The notes under the pieces were generated by a model. The model did no database searches. It was not told the DNA's origin and worked only from the letters and a program-made list of their open reading frames with translations. The translations under genes and the position numbers were made by a program. Of a stretch of 5,017 nt of DNA, positions 1 through 5,017 are shown piece after piece; within the stretch, counting starts at the first letter, position 1; each line of letters opens with the position of its first letter. The stretch comes from DATADD01 sp046262355. Its GTDB lineage: Bacteria; Actinomycetota; CADDZG01; WHSQ01. The stretch spans positions 1 to 5,017 of the forward strand of contig JBHEMX010000022.1 in the NCBI GenBank assembly GCA_046262355.1. Reading direction: 5' to 3'.

Positions 1-129
1 CGCGATCCAGGTCGCCCATTCGGCCGTGCCGAAACCGATGTAGGCCAGGAACACCCGGCGCAGATCCCGACTCGCAAAGACGGCGCGCAAAGCGCGACCC
101 GACCGAGACAGCTGTGCGCCCGCGCTCAT
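1..129 (-). CDS. MFS transporter, N-terminal fragment (runs off window edge)
   Basis: This is the first 43 codons of a protein whose remainder lies beyond base 1. It starts at an ATG (129-127) preceded by GAAGG at 141-137 with a 7-base spacer, which fixes the start. After a short polar leader (MSAGAQLSRSG), the fragment has a basic stretch, FASRDLRRV, followed by a hydrophobic segment containing FLAYIGFGTAEWATWIA. A basic 'RDLRR' run leading into a first helix with G-x-x-x-EW-x-x-W is typical of the MFS exporters that often carry a C-terminal cyclic-nucleotide-binding domain in actinobacteria. The segment would be transmembrane helix 1 in the plasma membrane. The next gene upstream on the same strand (446-2212) is of the same general type, so this looks like a tandem pair, although 316 bases separate them and it may have its own promoter. 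The substrate cannot be inferred, and whether a CNB domain follows is not visible. Confidence 0.72.
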   Translation of the reverse strand, partial: MSAGAQLSRSGRALRAVFASRDLRRVFLAYIGFGTAEWATWIA

Positions 130-136
130 GGATCAA

Positions 137-141
137 CCTTC
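137..141 (-). promoter_or_regulatory. Ribosome binding site of the edge MFS gene
   Basis: GAAGG on the minus strand lies 7 bases before the ATG at 129. It supports that start over other in-frame codons. Confidence 0.6.
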
Positions 142-168
142 GCCGAGCGACTCAGCCACCGCAACGGC

Positions 169-182
169 ATCTGGCAGATCTG
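169..182. repeat. Short palindrome upstream of the edge MFS gene
   Basis: ATCTG-G-CAGAT (169-179) is a perfect 11-base palindrome and overlaps a second one, CAGATCTG (175-182). It lies about 40-50 bases upstream of the ATG at 129, a position suited to an operator or a leader hairpin. No regulator gene is in the window and no second copy of the motif was seen, so regulatory use is a guess. Confidence 0.25.
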
Positions 183-319
183 TTCTGATCCGCCGGGACT
201 GCTCCCGAAATCTTCATGTATCAACCAAATAAGAAGGAAAGGTCGCGGCACTTCGTGTTTCAGTTCCGCACGGCCTAGGCGGTGACGAAGCCCGCCGACG
301 TTCTTACGTCCATCAGTGT

Positions 320-351
320 GACCGCCCGGTAACGCGGTCGCCTCTGGCGAC
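320..351. repeat. Two overlapping inverted repeats (possible RNA hairpins)
   Basis: GACCGC at 320-325 pairs with GCGGTC at 334-339 across an 8-base loop. GTCGCC at 337-342 pairs with GGCGAC at 346-351 across a 3-base loop. The two stems share the bases 337-339, so they could not fully form together. Both arms match perfectly over 6 base pairs. No run of T follows on either strand, so this is not a standard intrinsic terminator. Short GC-rich stems are common by chance in DNA of this composition, so any function is inference. Confidence 0.4.
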
Positions 352-445
352 CAAGCGTCCGAAGGCGTCGGAGTCGCCATTCGAGGACTACATCAGCCAT
401 GAGAGCGCGGGCGGTTGTTGTTTGTACACGTGCCTCCAGTCCCGA

Positions 446-781
446 TCAGGACCTCAGCCGGTACCAGATGACGAGGAGCTCGGTTGACAAGCGATCATCA
501 CGCGAGGTTAGGTGCTCGCTCTGGGAAGCGTCGGCGGTGTCGTAGATCGGTAAGGAGGGGTGGGTTCGAGTGAGTCTAGTCATGAGGCCTCCCAGCAGCG
601 CACCGGAGATCACCGGCAGTTCGTTGACCGTGGCGAGAAAGTCCTTCCCAGTTATCCTGTAGAGCTTGCAGTCGGTTACCGCCCGCACCGTCGCGGTGCG
701 GGGGATCCGCTCTAGCAGCCCGATCTCGCCGAAGTAATCGCCCTCACCAGGGAGCCGACCTTGGATACGGCTTCCCGGCAC
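446..781 (-). CDS. Cyclic-nucleotide-binding domain, 3' fragment of the MFS-CNB gene
   Basis: This open frame begins at a GTG (781) that is only the first possible start after the frameshift; the true coding sense starts near 748. It carries the phosphate-binding cassette of the CNB/CAP effector family: FGEIGLLERIPRTATV (about 733-686). In this family the Glu of the GE pair contacts the ribose 2'-OH and the Arg of PRTAT contacts the cyclic phosphate, and both are present. The final beta strands and hinge follow (CKLYRITGKDFLATV). A C-terminal tail of about 60 residues (from about residue 53 of the fragment) is less typical and ends at TGA 448-446. Ligand choice between cAMP and cGMP cannot be read reliably. 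With no start of its own, this piece is probably not made as a separate protein. In an intact gene it would be the cytoplasmic regulatory end of the transporter. Confidence 0.75.
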   Translation of the reverse strand: MPGSRIQGRLPGEGDYFGEIGLLERIPRTATVRAVTDCKLYRITGKDFLATVNELPVISGALLGGLMTRLTRTHPSLPIYDTADASQSEHLTSRDDRLSTELLVIWYRLRS

Positions 782-886
782 TCGCCGCGGGAGAGGACGC
801 TCAGTGTGCCGGAGCGCACGATGAAGAAGTCTTCCGCCGGATCTCCTTCGCGGATGACATCTTCTTCCGGCAAACGGGCTCTGAGG

Positions 887-2212
887 TCATAGAGCGAGAC
901 AGCAACTCCAGTGTGTGACGGGGAGCACCGGCGAAAATACCGAGGCCCTCGAGGACGGCAACCTTCGGTTGGATGGTCGCGATACTTCCTGCGAGCGTCC
1001 GCCGGCGGCGCGCAGCTTGGGGCTGAGCGCAGCCACGAGCACGATCGGAACGACCGCGGCGGCGACCAGGGCCGGCTTCAGGCCCCACGCAGCCACGAGC
1101 ACGGGGGCGAGCAGTGAGCCGACGAGGATGCCAGAGTAAATGAGGGTGTTCATAACTCCGAAGACCCTGCCGACCACGTCGGGGGCCAGGAGGCGCTGGA
1201 CGACGGTGATGGAGATGACCTCGAAAACGATCACCCACGCGCCGGTGAGGGCGCAGAGCGCGTACGCCGCGATGGGCTCCGTGACCAGCGCAAGCGCCCC
1301 GAAGGAGGCGCCGGTGGCCACTGTGGTTGCCATGAGCACCGCGCCCACCCGGCCCCTGTCGACGAGCTGCTTCGATGCCCAAGTACCGAGAACCCCTCCC
1401 GCTCCGATGGCGGTAAACAGGAACGTCACTCCCTGCGGCCCGGTATGGATCAGGTCTTTGGCCACGAGAACGAGAAGTACGAAGCTGCTGCCGGGAATGA
1501 AGGTCAGGATCGGGATGAGCGCGACCATGGCCGCGACCTCCGGCGACGAGGTGATCGCTCTCAAGCCCGCGCCCAAGCGGGCCCCCGATCCCGATCTGCC
1601 CTCGCCGCGTGAGGGCGGCTGAGGACGCAGGAAGCGCACCAGAATCACGCCTACGACGAAGCTCAAGCCGTTCAGCGCGAATACGACGGAGGCGGAGGAA
1701 AAGAGGATCAGCAACCTTCCGAGCGCAGGACCGAGCGCAAGCGAGACGTATCCCCAACCTTGCACAAGCGCATTGGCCGCGGCGAACTGATCTTCGGCCA
1801 CGACCGCGGGGATCGCGGCCATGCCCGCGGCGACATAGGGGGTTCCAAGCGCGGTGGAGCAGAACACGATGACCAGCGCTACCGCGATGGGTGCAGAGGT
1901 GATAGAGACGAGCGCGAGGGCGAGCATCAGCGCGGCGCGCCCCGCGTTAGAGGCAATCATGACAACGCGCCGATCGTAGTGGTCGGCGACCACCCCACCG
2001 AGCGTGCTGAGCAGGATTTCGGGCAGGGTCCGTACGATACTTGCTGCCCCCACCCGGGCCGCCGAGTGCGTGCGCTCGAAGACGAAGACCAAAAAGACGA
2101 TGTTGTAGAGCCAGTCCCCGAAGTTGGAGATCGCATCAGAGGCGAGCAGGAGGCGGAACTGGCTACTGGCCAGCGGGGACCACAGCGAGGACTTCGCCGT
2201 CGGGGTGCCCAC
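887..2212 (-). CDS. MFS transporter portion of the broken gene
   Basis: This open frame of 441 codons contains the whole 12-helix MFS body, up to about residue 397. The remaining codons, from about 405 on, are out-of-frame read-through of the CNB region. The N-terminus (SSQFRLLLASDAISNFGDWL, residues 16-35) leads into helix 1. The MFS motif A loop between helices 2 and 3 is visible as GGVVADHYDRR (72-82). Further hydrophobic segments cover about 92-120, 150-193, 225-251, 261-280, 290-310, 313-338, 353-375 and 379-395. A polar basic loop at 196-215 (RPQPPSRGEGRSGSG) is the central cytoplasmic loop between the two six-helix halves. It resembles the EntS-like/MFS_3 exporters, whose substrates cannot be told from sequence. 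The start is a GTG with only a weak GGCGAG before it. It lies 14 bases after the stop of the upstream membrane-protein gene, so co-transcription and translational coupling are likely. Confidence 0.85.
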   Translation of the reverse strand: MGTPTAKSSLWSPLASSQFRLLLASDAISNFGDWLYNIVFLVFVFERTHSAARVGAASIVRTLPEILLSTLGGVVADHYDRRVVMIASNAGRAALMLALALVSITSAPIAVALVIVFCSTALGTPYVAAGMAAIPAVVAEDQFAAANALVQGWGYVSLALGPALGRLLILFSSASVVFALNGLSFVVGVILVRFLRPQPPSRGEGRSGSGARLGAGLRAITSSPEVAAMVALIPILTFIPGSSFVLLVLVAKDLIHTGPQGVTFLFTAIGAGGVLGTWASKQLVDRGRVGAVLMATTVATGASFGALALVTEPIAAYALCALTGAWVIVFEVISITVVQRLLAPDVVGRVFGVMNTLIYSGILVGSLLAPVLVAAWGLKPALVAAAVVPIVLVAALSPKLRAAGGRSQEVSRPSNRRLPSSRASVFSPVLPVTHWSCCLAL

Positions 2213-2226
2213 ACTCGCCGGTGGCG

Positions 2227-3219
2227 CTATCCGCTATTGGTCGCGCCGGCTGTGACTCCGAACCCGCCTCTTGGATCCTTGATGTAGCTGATGAGCCCCG
2301 GCACGAGGCCCACGGCGGCGGTGATCACCGCAACCTCGGTTCCCACATCTGTTCCAAGTAATTGCGCCAACGCCGCGACGATGCCGGCAGCTCCCGTGAC
2401 CACTTCGGCAGGTCGCCGATCGACGAGGGTCGCGGGCGTCGGCTGCGTCGCATCGGCCGCTTTCTGCGAGGACCCGCCTTCTGCAGAGCCTCCCTGTTCA
2501 CCTTGGCCGCTTGGCGCGGCCGTCGGCGCGCTCGCAAACGCAACGGCAGGGCGCACCGCACCGAGGACGATTACAGCTCCCAACAGGAGGGCGGCGTTGG
2601 TCGTTATCCACCCTCCAACGATGAGGGAGAGCCCAAGATCTTCTTTGGTGGTCACGTCCACGGCGGCCGGCTCGGTGGAGCCGGGCGTCGGCGTCTCGGT
2701 CTGCACGGGGCTGGGAGTCGGCGTCGAGGCGGTCGCCGAGGCGGGAATCAGTTTGTCCGTGCCCGTTTTCGCGAGAGTGAACATTCGAGCACCGCCGAGG
2801 AAGGCCGCAGCGACAAAGACGGCTCCCGCCACGAGGGCTGCCGCGCGAGCCCAGCCAGCAATCGGCGCGGGACCTGCCGTCTGGGCAGCGGAAACGTTAG
2901 GCGATTCGTATTCGACTAGAGCGCAAATCTCCACGTGGGAATTGTTCTCGACGATCGCCAGCTGTGCTTGCTTGTCTGGTTTCCAGATCGCGGTACGGCC
3001 CTTGACCGACACGTTGTCGTCGTCTACGTCCCAACAACCTGGACGGCCGATCTTGACACCGACTCTGTCGGCGACATCCTCGGCGGCCAGAGACAAGAAG
3101 ACCTTGCCGAACGCCACCTCACCAGCGCCCTGCGGAGGGGGCAGGGCAATGACCGTCGTTCGCGATGCCGGACACAGCGCTGGCGCAGGCTTTGGGGGAA
3201 GACCTGCGAAGAACCGCAT
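2227..3219 (-). CDS. Unrecognised multi-pass membrane protein with istB-derived N-terminus
   Basis: I do not recognise this 330-codon protein. Residues 1-6 (MRFFAG) are istB sequence from the adjacent IS21 remnant; the rest is unrelated to IstB. Residues 36-105 look like a compact soluble domain of mixed strands (GRPGCWDVDDDNVSVKGRT, then AIVENNSHVEICALVEYE). A hydrophobic helix follows at about 123-147, then a Thr/Pro/Ser-rich linker at 159-186. A long hydrophobic segment spans about 196-228, a Gly/Gln/Ser-rich linker 231-262, and two further hydrophobic stretches about 273-290 and 295-313. The C-terminus is short. There is no signal peptide at the present N-terminus. Start choice is uncertain: ATG 3219 has GGTGGG 8 bases upstream but lies in istB, while an in-frame GTG at 3117 (residue 35) avoids the IS. 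The gene ends 14 bases before the MFS GTG, so the two probably share a transcript. It may be a 5'-truncated remnant. No function is assigned. Confidence 0.6.
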   Translation of the reverse strand: MRFFAGLPPKPAPALCPASRTTVIALPPPQGAGEVAFGKVFLSLAAEDVADRVGVKIGRPGCWDVDDDNVSVKGRTAIWKPDKQAQLAIVENNSHVEICALVEYESPNVSAAQTAGPAPIAGWARAAALVAGAVFVAAAFLGGARMFTLAKTGTDKLIPASATASTPTPSPVQTETPTPGSTEPAAVDVTTKEDLGLSLIVGGWITTNAALLLGAVIVLGAVRPAVAFASAPTAAPSGQGEQGGSAEGGSSQKAADATQPTPATLVDRRPAEVVTGAAGIVAALAQLLGTDVGTEVAVITAAVGLVPGLISYIKDPRGGFGVTAGATNSG

Positions 3220-3695
3220 CGTTGTTGCCCACCGACCTTCGAGCGCGGCGCGTCGACAACGCGCGCGGCGAGGTCGGCTGCAGTCGTGTAGTAGACGCGA
3301 TAGCCAGCCTCGCCGGCGCGGTGTCCGAGGCCCAAGGCGATGTGGGTCTTTCCCACGCCGGGTCTTCCGATCAACAACAGGTTAGCTTTCTCCTCGACGA
3401 AACGCAGCGTTGAGAGCTCCTCAATCATGTGCCGGTCGAGCCCCGGCTGCCCGTCGAAGTCGAAGTCCTCGAGGCGCTTGTCGACCGGGAAGTGGGCGAA
3501 GCGAAGGCGACCGGCGAGCCGGCGCACCTCCGTCGCAGCGACCTCTTCGGCAAGCAGCCGCTCCAAGAACACGGTCGCAGAGGTGCGCTCGCGCTGTGCC
3601 TCTTCGAGGTGGGATGCGAGGACCTCCGCGGTGCGGCCGAGACCGAGGTAGGAGAGGTGGGTGCGCAGTCGTTGATAGATCGTGTCGGTGCTCAT
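3203..3695 (-). pseudogene. istB: IstB helper ATPase, frameshifted and 3'-truncated
   Basis: IstB is the AAA+ ATPase (DnaC-like) that assists the IS21 transposase in target selection. The start is ATG 3695, overlapping the istA stop as ATGA, with AAAGGG at 3706-3701 and a 5-base spacer. The N-terminal helical region (residues 1-75) and the linker (LDRHMIEELSTLRFVEEKAN) are normal. Walker A is intact as GRPGVGKT (110-117). At about residue 145 the frame is lost: the expected sequence D-L-A-A-R-C-R-R-A-A-L-E-G-R-W resumes in another frame, ending MRFFAG. Removing one CG from the CGCGCGCG run near 3255 restores it exactly. Similarity ends at about 3203, before the Walker B 'IDELGY' block normally following FFAG, so Walker B, sensor and arginine-finger regions are absent. 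The family usually has about 250-265 residues; about 164 are represented here. The uninterrupted frame continues out of sense to 3024. It is not expected to be functional. Confidence 0.85.
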
Positions 3696-4987
3696 CGCAT
3701 CCCTTTCGACAGTCGCTCGTAGGTGGACAGGTCGATCACTTCAGCGTCACCACGGGGACTGTCCCCGCGCAGCGCCGCAGCCGCAGCCTTGGCCTTGCCA
3801 CCCGGCGGACGGTTGGGCTTGTGACGACAGGGCTGGTCGGTGGTGAAACCGGCGAGCACGATTTGCTCGAGGGCCGCGCGATGCAGCGGGAGACGAACGA
3901 TCTGGTGGCGGCCCTTGGGAGCTCGGTCGTGGGTCACAACGATCGCTCCGGATGCCGAGACGACCTCTATCTGTGCTGCTCTGAGGCGGGTCCTCACCAC
4001 CACCTCGGCTCCGATCAGTTCCGGGGGAACGGAGTAGAAGTTGCCGTCGAAGGGCACCAGAGCCGACGGGGTGACCTTGTTGGTGGCCTCGATCACCGCC
4101 GGATATGGCGTCTGAGGCAGCGGAGCGAGGCGTTCGTCGGCGGCGAGGTGGGCGACGGTCTTGTCGCCGCGCTCGCGCGCTTGTGCGATCGTGACGCAGA
4201 ACGAATCGAGGCTCTGTTGTGCTTGTGCCGGCGTCGACACCTCGGCCGTGCGCCACCATCCCTGGGTGATGTATCTGTTGGCCGCTTCGACGACCCCCTT
4301 TCTCTGGGCGCGTCCCCTGGAGCAGACGTCGATCGCGACGCCGTAGAACCTCGCGACATCGGCGAACGCAGCGGTGAGGCGGTCGGTGCCCGGGACGACC
4401 ACACCCGACATGCGATCGGTGCGCCACCGGCGCGTGGTTCCTCCGATGCGGCGCAACACTTGATCGAGCGACTCGACGAGATGTCCGGTGGTCTTTCCGT
4501 CCGAGAACGCACCGCGGCATTTCGACGAGTAACTGAGCGCTCCAACGAGCACGTACGCTCGCACACCCCACGGTGTCTCGGTCAGCTCGAGCCAGTCGAA
4601 CTGCATCTCTTCTCCGGGGGGATGTTGGATCTCGATCGTCGCCGCGTCCGGGCGCGTGCCCATGCACTCCTTGCATGGCGGCCGCAGGCACCGCGCTCGG
4701 ACCTCGCGCGTCAGCGTCTGGTAGCTGGCCAAGAACCCGAGCTCTGTGAGCTCTCGATAGAGCACGGTGGTCCACAGGTGCTTGTCGTCCTCGAAGCGCG
4801 CTTCGATGTAGGGGACGAAGGCGGCGAACCAGTCGTGCGCGCTCCGACGCCTTCCAGCCTCACGTCCGTTGGTCAGATACCGGCGGACCGTCTTGCGGTC
4901 GCGCCCGAGATGCCGGGCGATCGCGGAGATCGACCACCCTCTCCTTCGCAGTGCATTTGCTTCCACATCTTCCTCCCGTGTGAGCAT
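3692..4987 (-). CDS. istA: IS21-family transposase IstA
   Basis: IstA is the DDE-type transposase that binds the element ends and catalyses DNA strand transfer. The 431-residue length is within the usual range. A helix-turn-helix lies at about 11-38 (RRGWSISAIARHLGRDRKTV), the typical sequence-specific N-terminus. The RNase H-fold catalytic core follows: Asp131 (in MQFDWLEL), Asp191 (in WRTDRM) and Glu234 (in KGVVEAANRY) are the likely DDE triad in their usual contexts. The C-terminal beta-barrel region follows at about 305-355 (DGNFYSVPPELIGAEVVV), then a basic Lys/Arg/Pro-rich tail. No internal stop or shift is seen, so the protein looks intact. The start is ATG 4987 with GAAGGAG at 5003-4997 and a 9-base spacer. 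It overlaps istB by ATGA, implying translational coupling. With its IstB partner disabled, it is probably active only if helped by another copy. Confidence 0.93.
   Translation of the reverse strand: MLTREEDVEANALRRRGWSISAIARHLGRDRKTVRRYLTNGREAGRRRSAHDWFAAFVPYIEARFEDDKHLWTTVLYRELTELGFLASYQTLTREVRARCLRPPCKECMGTRPDAATIEIQHPPGEEMQFDWLELTETPWGVRAYVLVGALSYSSKCRGAFSDGKTTGHLVESLDQVLRRIGGTTRRWRTDRMSGVVVPGTDRLTAAFADVARFYGVAIDVCSRGRAQRKGVVEAANRYITQGWWRTAEVSTPAQAQQSLDSFCVTIAQARERGDKTVAHLAADERLAPLPQTPYPAVIEATNKVTPSALVPFDGNFYSVPPELIGAEVVVRTRLRAAQIEVVSASGAIVVTHDRAPKGRHQIVRLPLHRAALEQIVLAGFTTDQPCRHKPNRPPGGKAKAAAAALRGDSPRGDAEVIDLSTYERLSKGMR
3701..3706 (-). promoter_or_regulatory. Ribosome binding site of istB inside the istA end
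   Basis: AAAGGG lies 5 bases before the istB ATG (3695), inside the last codons of istA. It allows re-initiation at the ATGA overlap. A second ATG (3700-3698) lies in the istA frame only and is not the istB start. Confidence 0.65.
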
Positions 4988-4996
4988 GTAGCAGGG

Positions 4997-5003
4997 CTCC
5001 TTC
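4997..5003 (-). promoter_or_regulatory. Ribosome binding site of istA
   Basis: GAAGGAG on the minus strand lies 9 bases before ATG 4987 and is a near-consensus Shine-Dalgarno sequence. It confirms the chosen istA start. Confidence 0.75.
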
Positions 5004-5017
5004 GCGCGGCGGTCTGG

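Larger units (their letters stand above)
130..445. other. Intergenic region without a convincing gene
   Basis: These 316 bases lie between the stop of the CNB-domain fragment and the ATG of the next MFS gene. An 84-codon open frame (380-126, minus) runs through it and overlaps the downstream ATG as ATGA, but its translation has no recognisable domain and reads like translated non-coding sequence. The stretch around 185-260 is less GC-rich than the rest (an AAATAAGAAGGAAA run on the plus strand, 227-240), as expected of a promoter region for the minus-strand gene at 129. I could not assign a -35/-10 pair with confidence. Two overlapping hairpins (320-351) and a small palindrome (169-182) also lie here. 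I see no T-rich tract of the kind that marks an intrinsic terminator after the gene ending at 446. Confidence 0.6.
446..2212 (-). pseudogene. MFS transporter with C-terminal cyclic-nucleotide-binding domain, triply frameshifted
   Basis: Read across frames, this is one gene for an integral-membrane exporter fused to a cytoplasmic CNB (CAP-family effector) domain. The MFS part is in the GTG-2212 frame down to about 1000. The first CNB strand follows in a second frame at about 985-895 (VAVLEGLGIFAGAPRHTLEL). A third frame carries the next piece at about 894-750 (LYDLRARLPEEDVIREGD, then AEDFFIVRSGTLSVLSRG). The last piece, from GEGDYFGEIG at about 748 to the TGA at 448-446, is back in the original frame. 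Each junction shifts the frame in the same sense, equal to loss of one base or gain of two, so three together restore phase. The third is well placed near 748, where one extra G would join KVGSL to GEGDYF. As written, a ribosome would stop at 887 and lose the CNB domain. This is either real decay or three local sequencing errors in an intact gene of about 589 codons. The CNB order across frames is canonical, so the fusion itself is secure. Confidence 0.82.
3203..5017 (-). mobile_element. IS21-family insertion sequence, truncated at its istB end
   Basis: The element is recognised by its istA-istB pair, the ATGA overlap between them, and the protein motifs in each. The istA-proximal terminus, with the multiple terminal repeats usual in IS21, would lie beyond base 5017; only 30 bases upstream of istA are visible. 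The other end is missing: IstB similarity stops abruptly near 3203, leaving about the last third of istB and the right terminal repeat absent, so no target-site duplication can be scored here. A deletion or a second recombination after insertion explains this better than simple transposition. The copy cannot move by itself without IstB supplied in trans and a right end. Confidence 0.88.

Noticed and set aside
126..380. 84-codon minus-strand open frame overlapping the MFS start as ATGA
   Set aside because: The ATGA overlap is attractive, but the translation shows no domain, no consistent hydrophobic or charged pattern and no convincing ribosome site; it reads as translated intergenic DNA.
801..1757. 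318-codon minus-strand open frame in a second frame
   Set aside because: Most of it is an Arg/Gly-rich shadow of the MFS gene. Only its last portion (about 985-895) is real CNB sequence, and that is included in the frameshifted gene.
2213..2226. Possible terminator between the membrane-protein gene and the MFS gene
   Set aside because: The 14-base gap has no inverted repeat or T tract, so the genes are more likely co-transcribed.
1609..2361. Overlapping plus-strand open frames opposite the MFS gene
   Set aside because: They are highly Arg/Gly-rich with no domain signature, while the opposite strand encodes clear transmembrane helices and MFS motif A.
2291..3385. Long plus-strand open frame of 364 codons
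   Set aside because: It is antisense to the membrane-protein gene and istB. Its Ala/Thr/Pro/Arg-rich composition is what the complement of GC-rich coding sequence gives, and the minus strand carries recognisable IstB motifs.
3747..4775. 342-codon minus-strand open frame within istA
   Set aside because: It is an Arg/Ser/Pro-rich shadow of istA, whose own frame holds the HTH and DDE motifs.
1..5017. CRISPR array, tRNA, rRNA, toxin-antitoxin or defence system
   Set aside because: No regularly spaced repeats, cloverleaf-like segments, rRNA blocks or known defence or toxin motifs were found on reading both strands.

Overview
The window is GC-rich throughout and every gene I can support lies on the minus strand. 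High GC, an IS21-type transposon and two neighbouring genes of the type 'major facilitator (MFS) transporter with a C-terminal cyclic-nucleotide-binding (CNB) domain' suggest an environmental actinobacterium or a similar high-GC lineage. This is inference; no rRNA, tRNA or phylogenetic marker gene is present.

Layout in transcription order, high to low coordinates. (1) 5017-3203: an IS21-family insertion sequence with a complete istA transposase (4987-3692) overlapping istB by ATGA. istB (from 3695) has a frameshift in a CG repeat near 3255 and is cut off near 3203, just before its Walker B region. (2) 3219-2227: an open frame for a multi-pass membrane protein I do not recognise. Its first six codons are istB sequence, so the reading frame is an istB/host chimera; the native start was either lost or is an internal GTG near 3117. 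(3) 2212-446: an MFS transporter followed by a CNB domain, beginning 14 bases after the previous stop. Its 3' third is split over three reading frames by three same-direction shifts within about 260 bases, the last restoring the original frame. (4) 445-130: about 316 bases with no convincing gene, holding two overlapping hairpins and a short palindrome. (5) 129-1: the start of a second MFS transporter that runs off the window edge.

The two MFS genes look like tandem members of one family. The membrane protein and the first MFS gene are spaced like an operon. The IS21 remnant has replaced whatever lay upstream of the membrane-protein gene. The pattern is one of local decay or of local sequencing error, and sequence alone cannot separate the two. 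I found no CRISPR array, toxin-antitoxin pair, recognisable defence system or biosynthetic cluster. The items most worth a second look are the in-frame istB/membrane-protein fusion, the clustered frameshifts in the CNB half of the transporter, and the unrecognised membrane protein itself.
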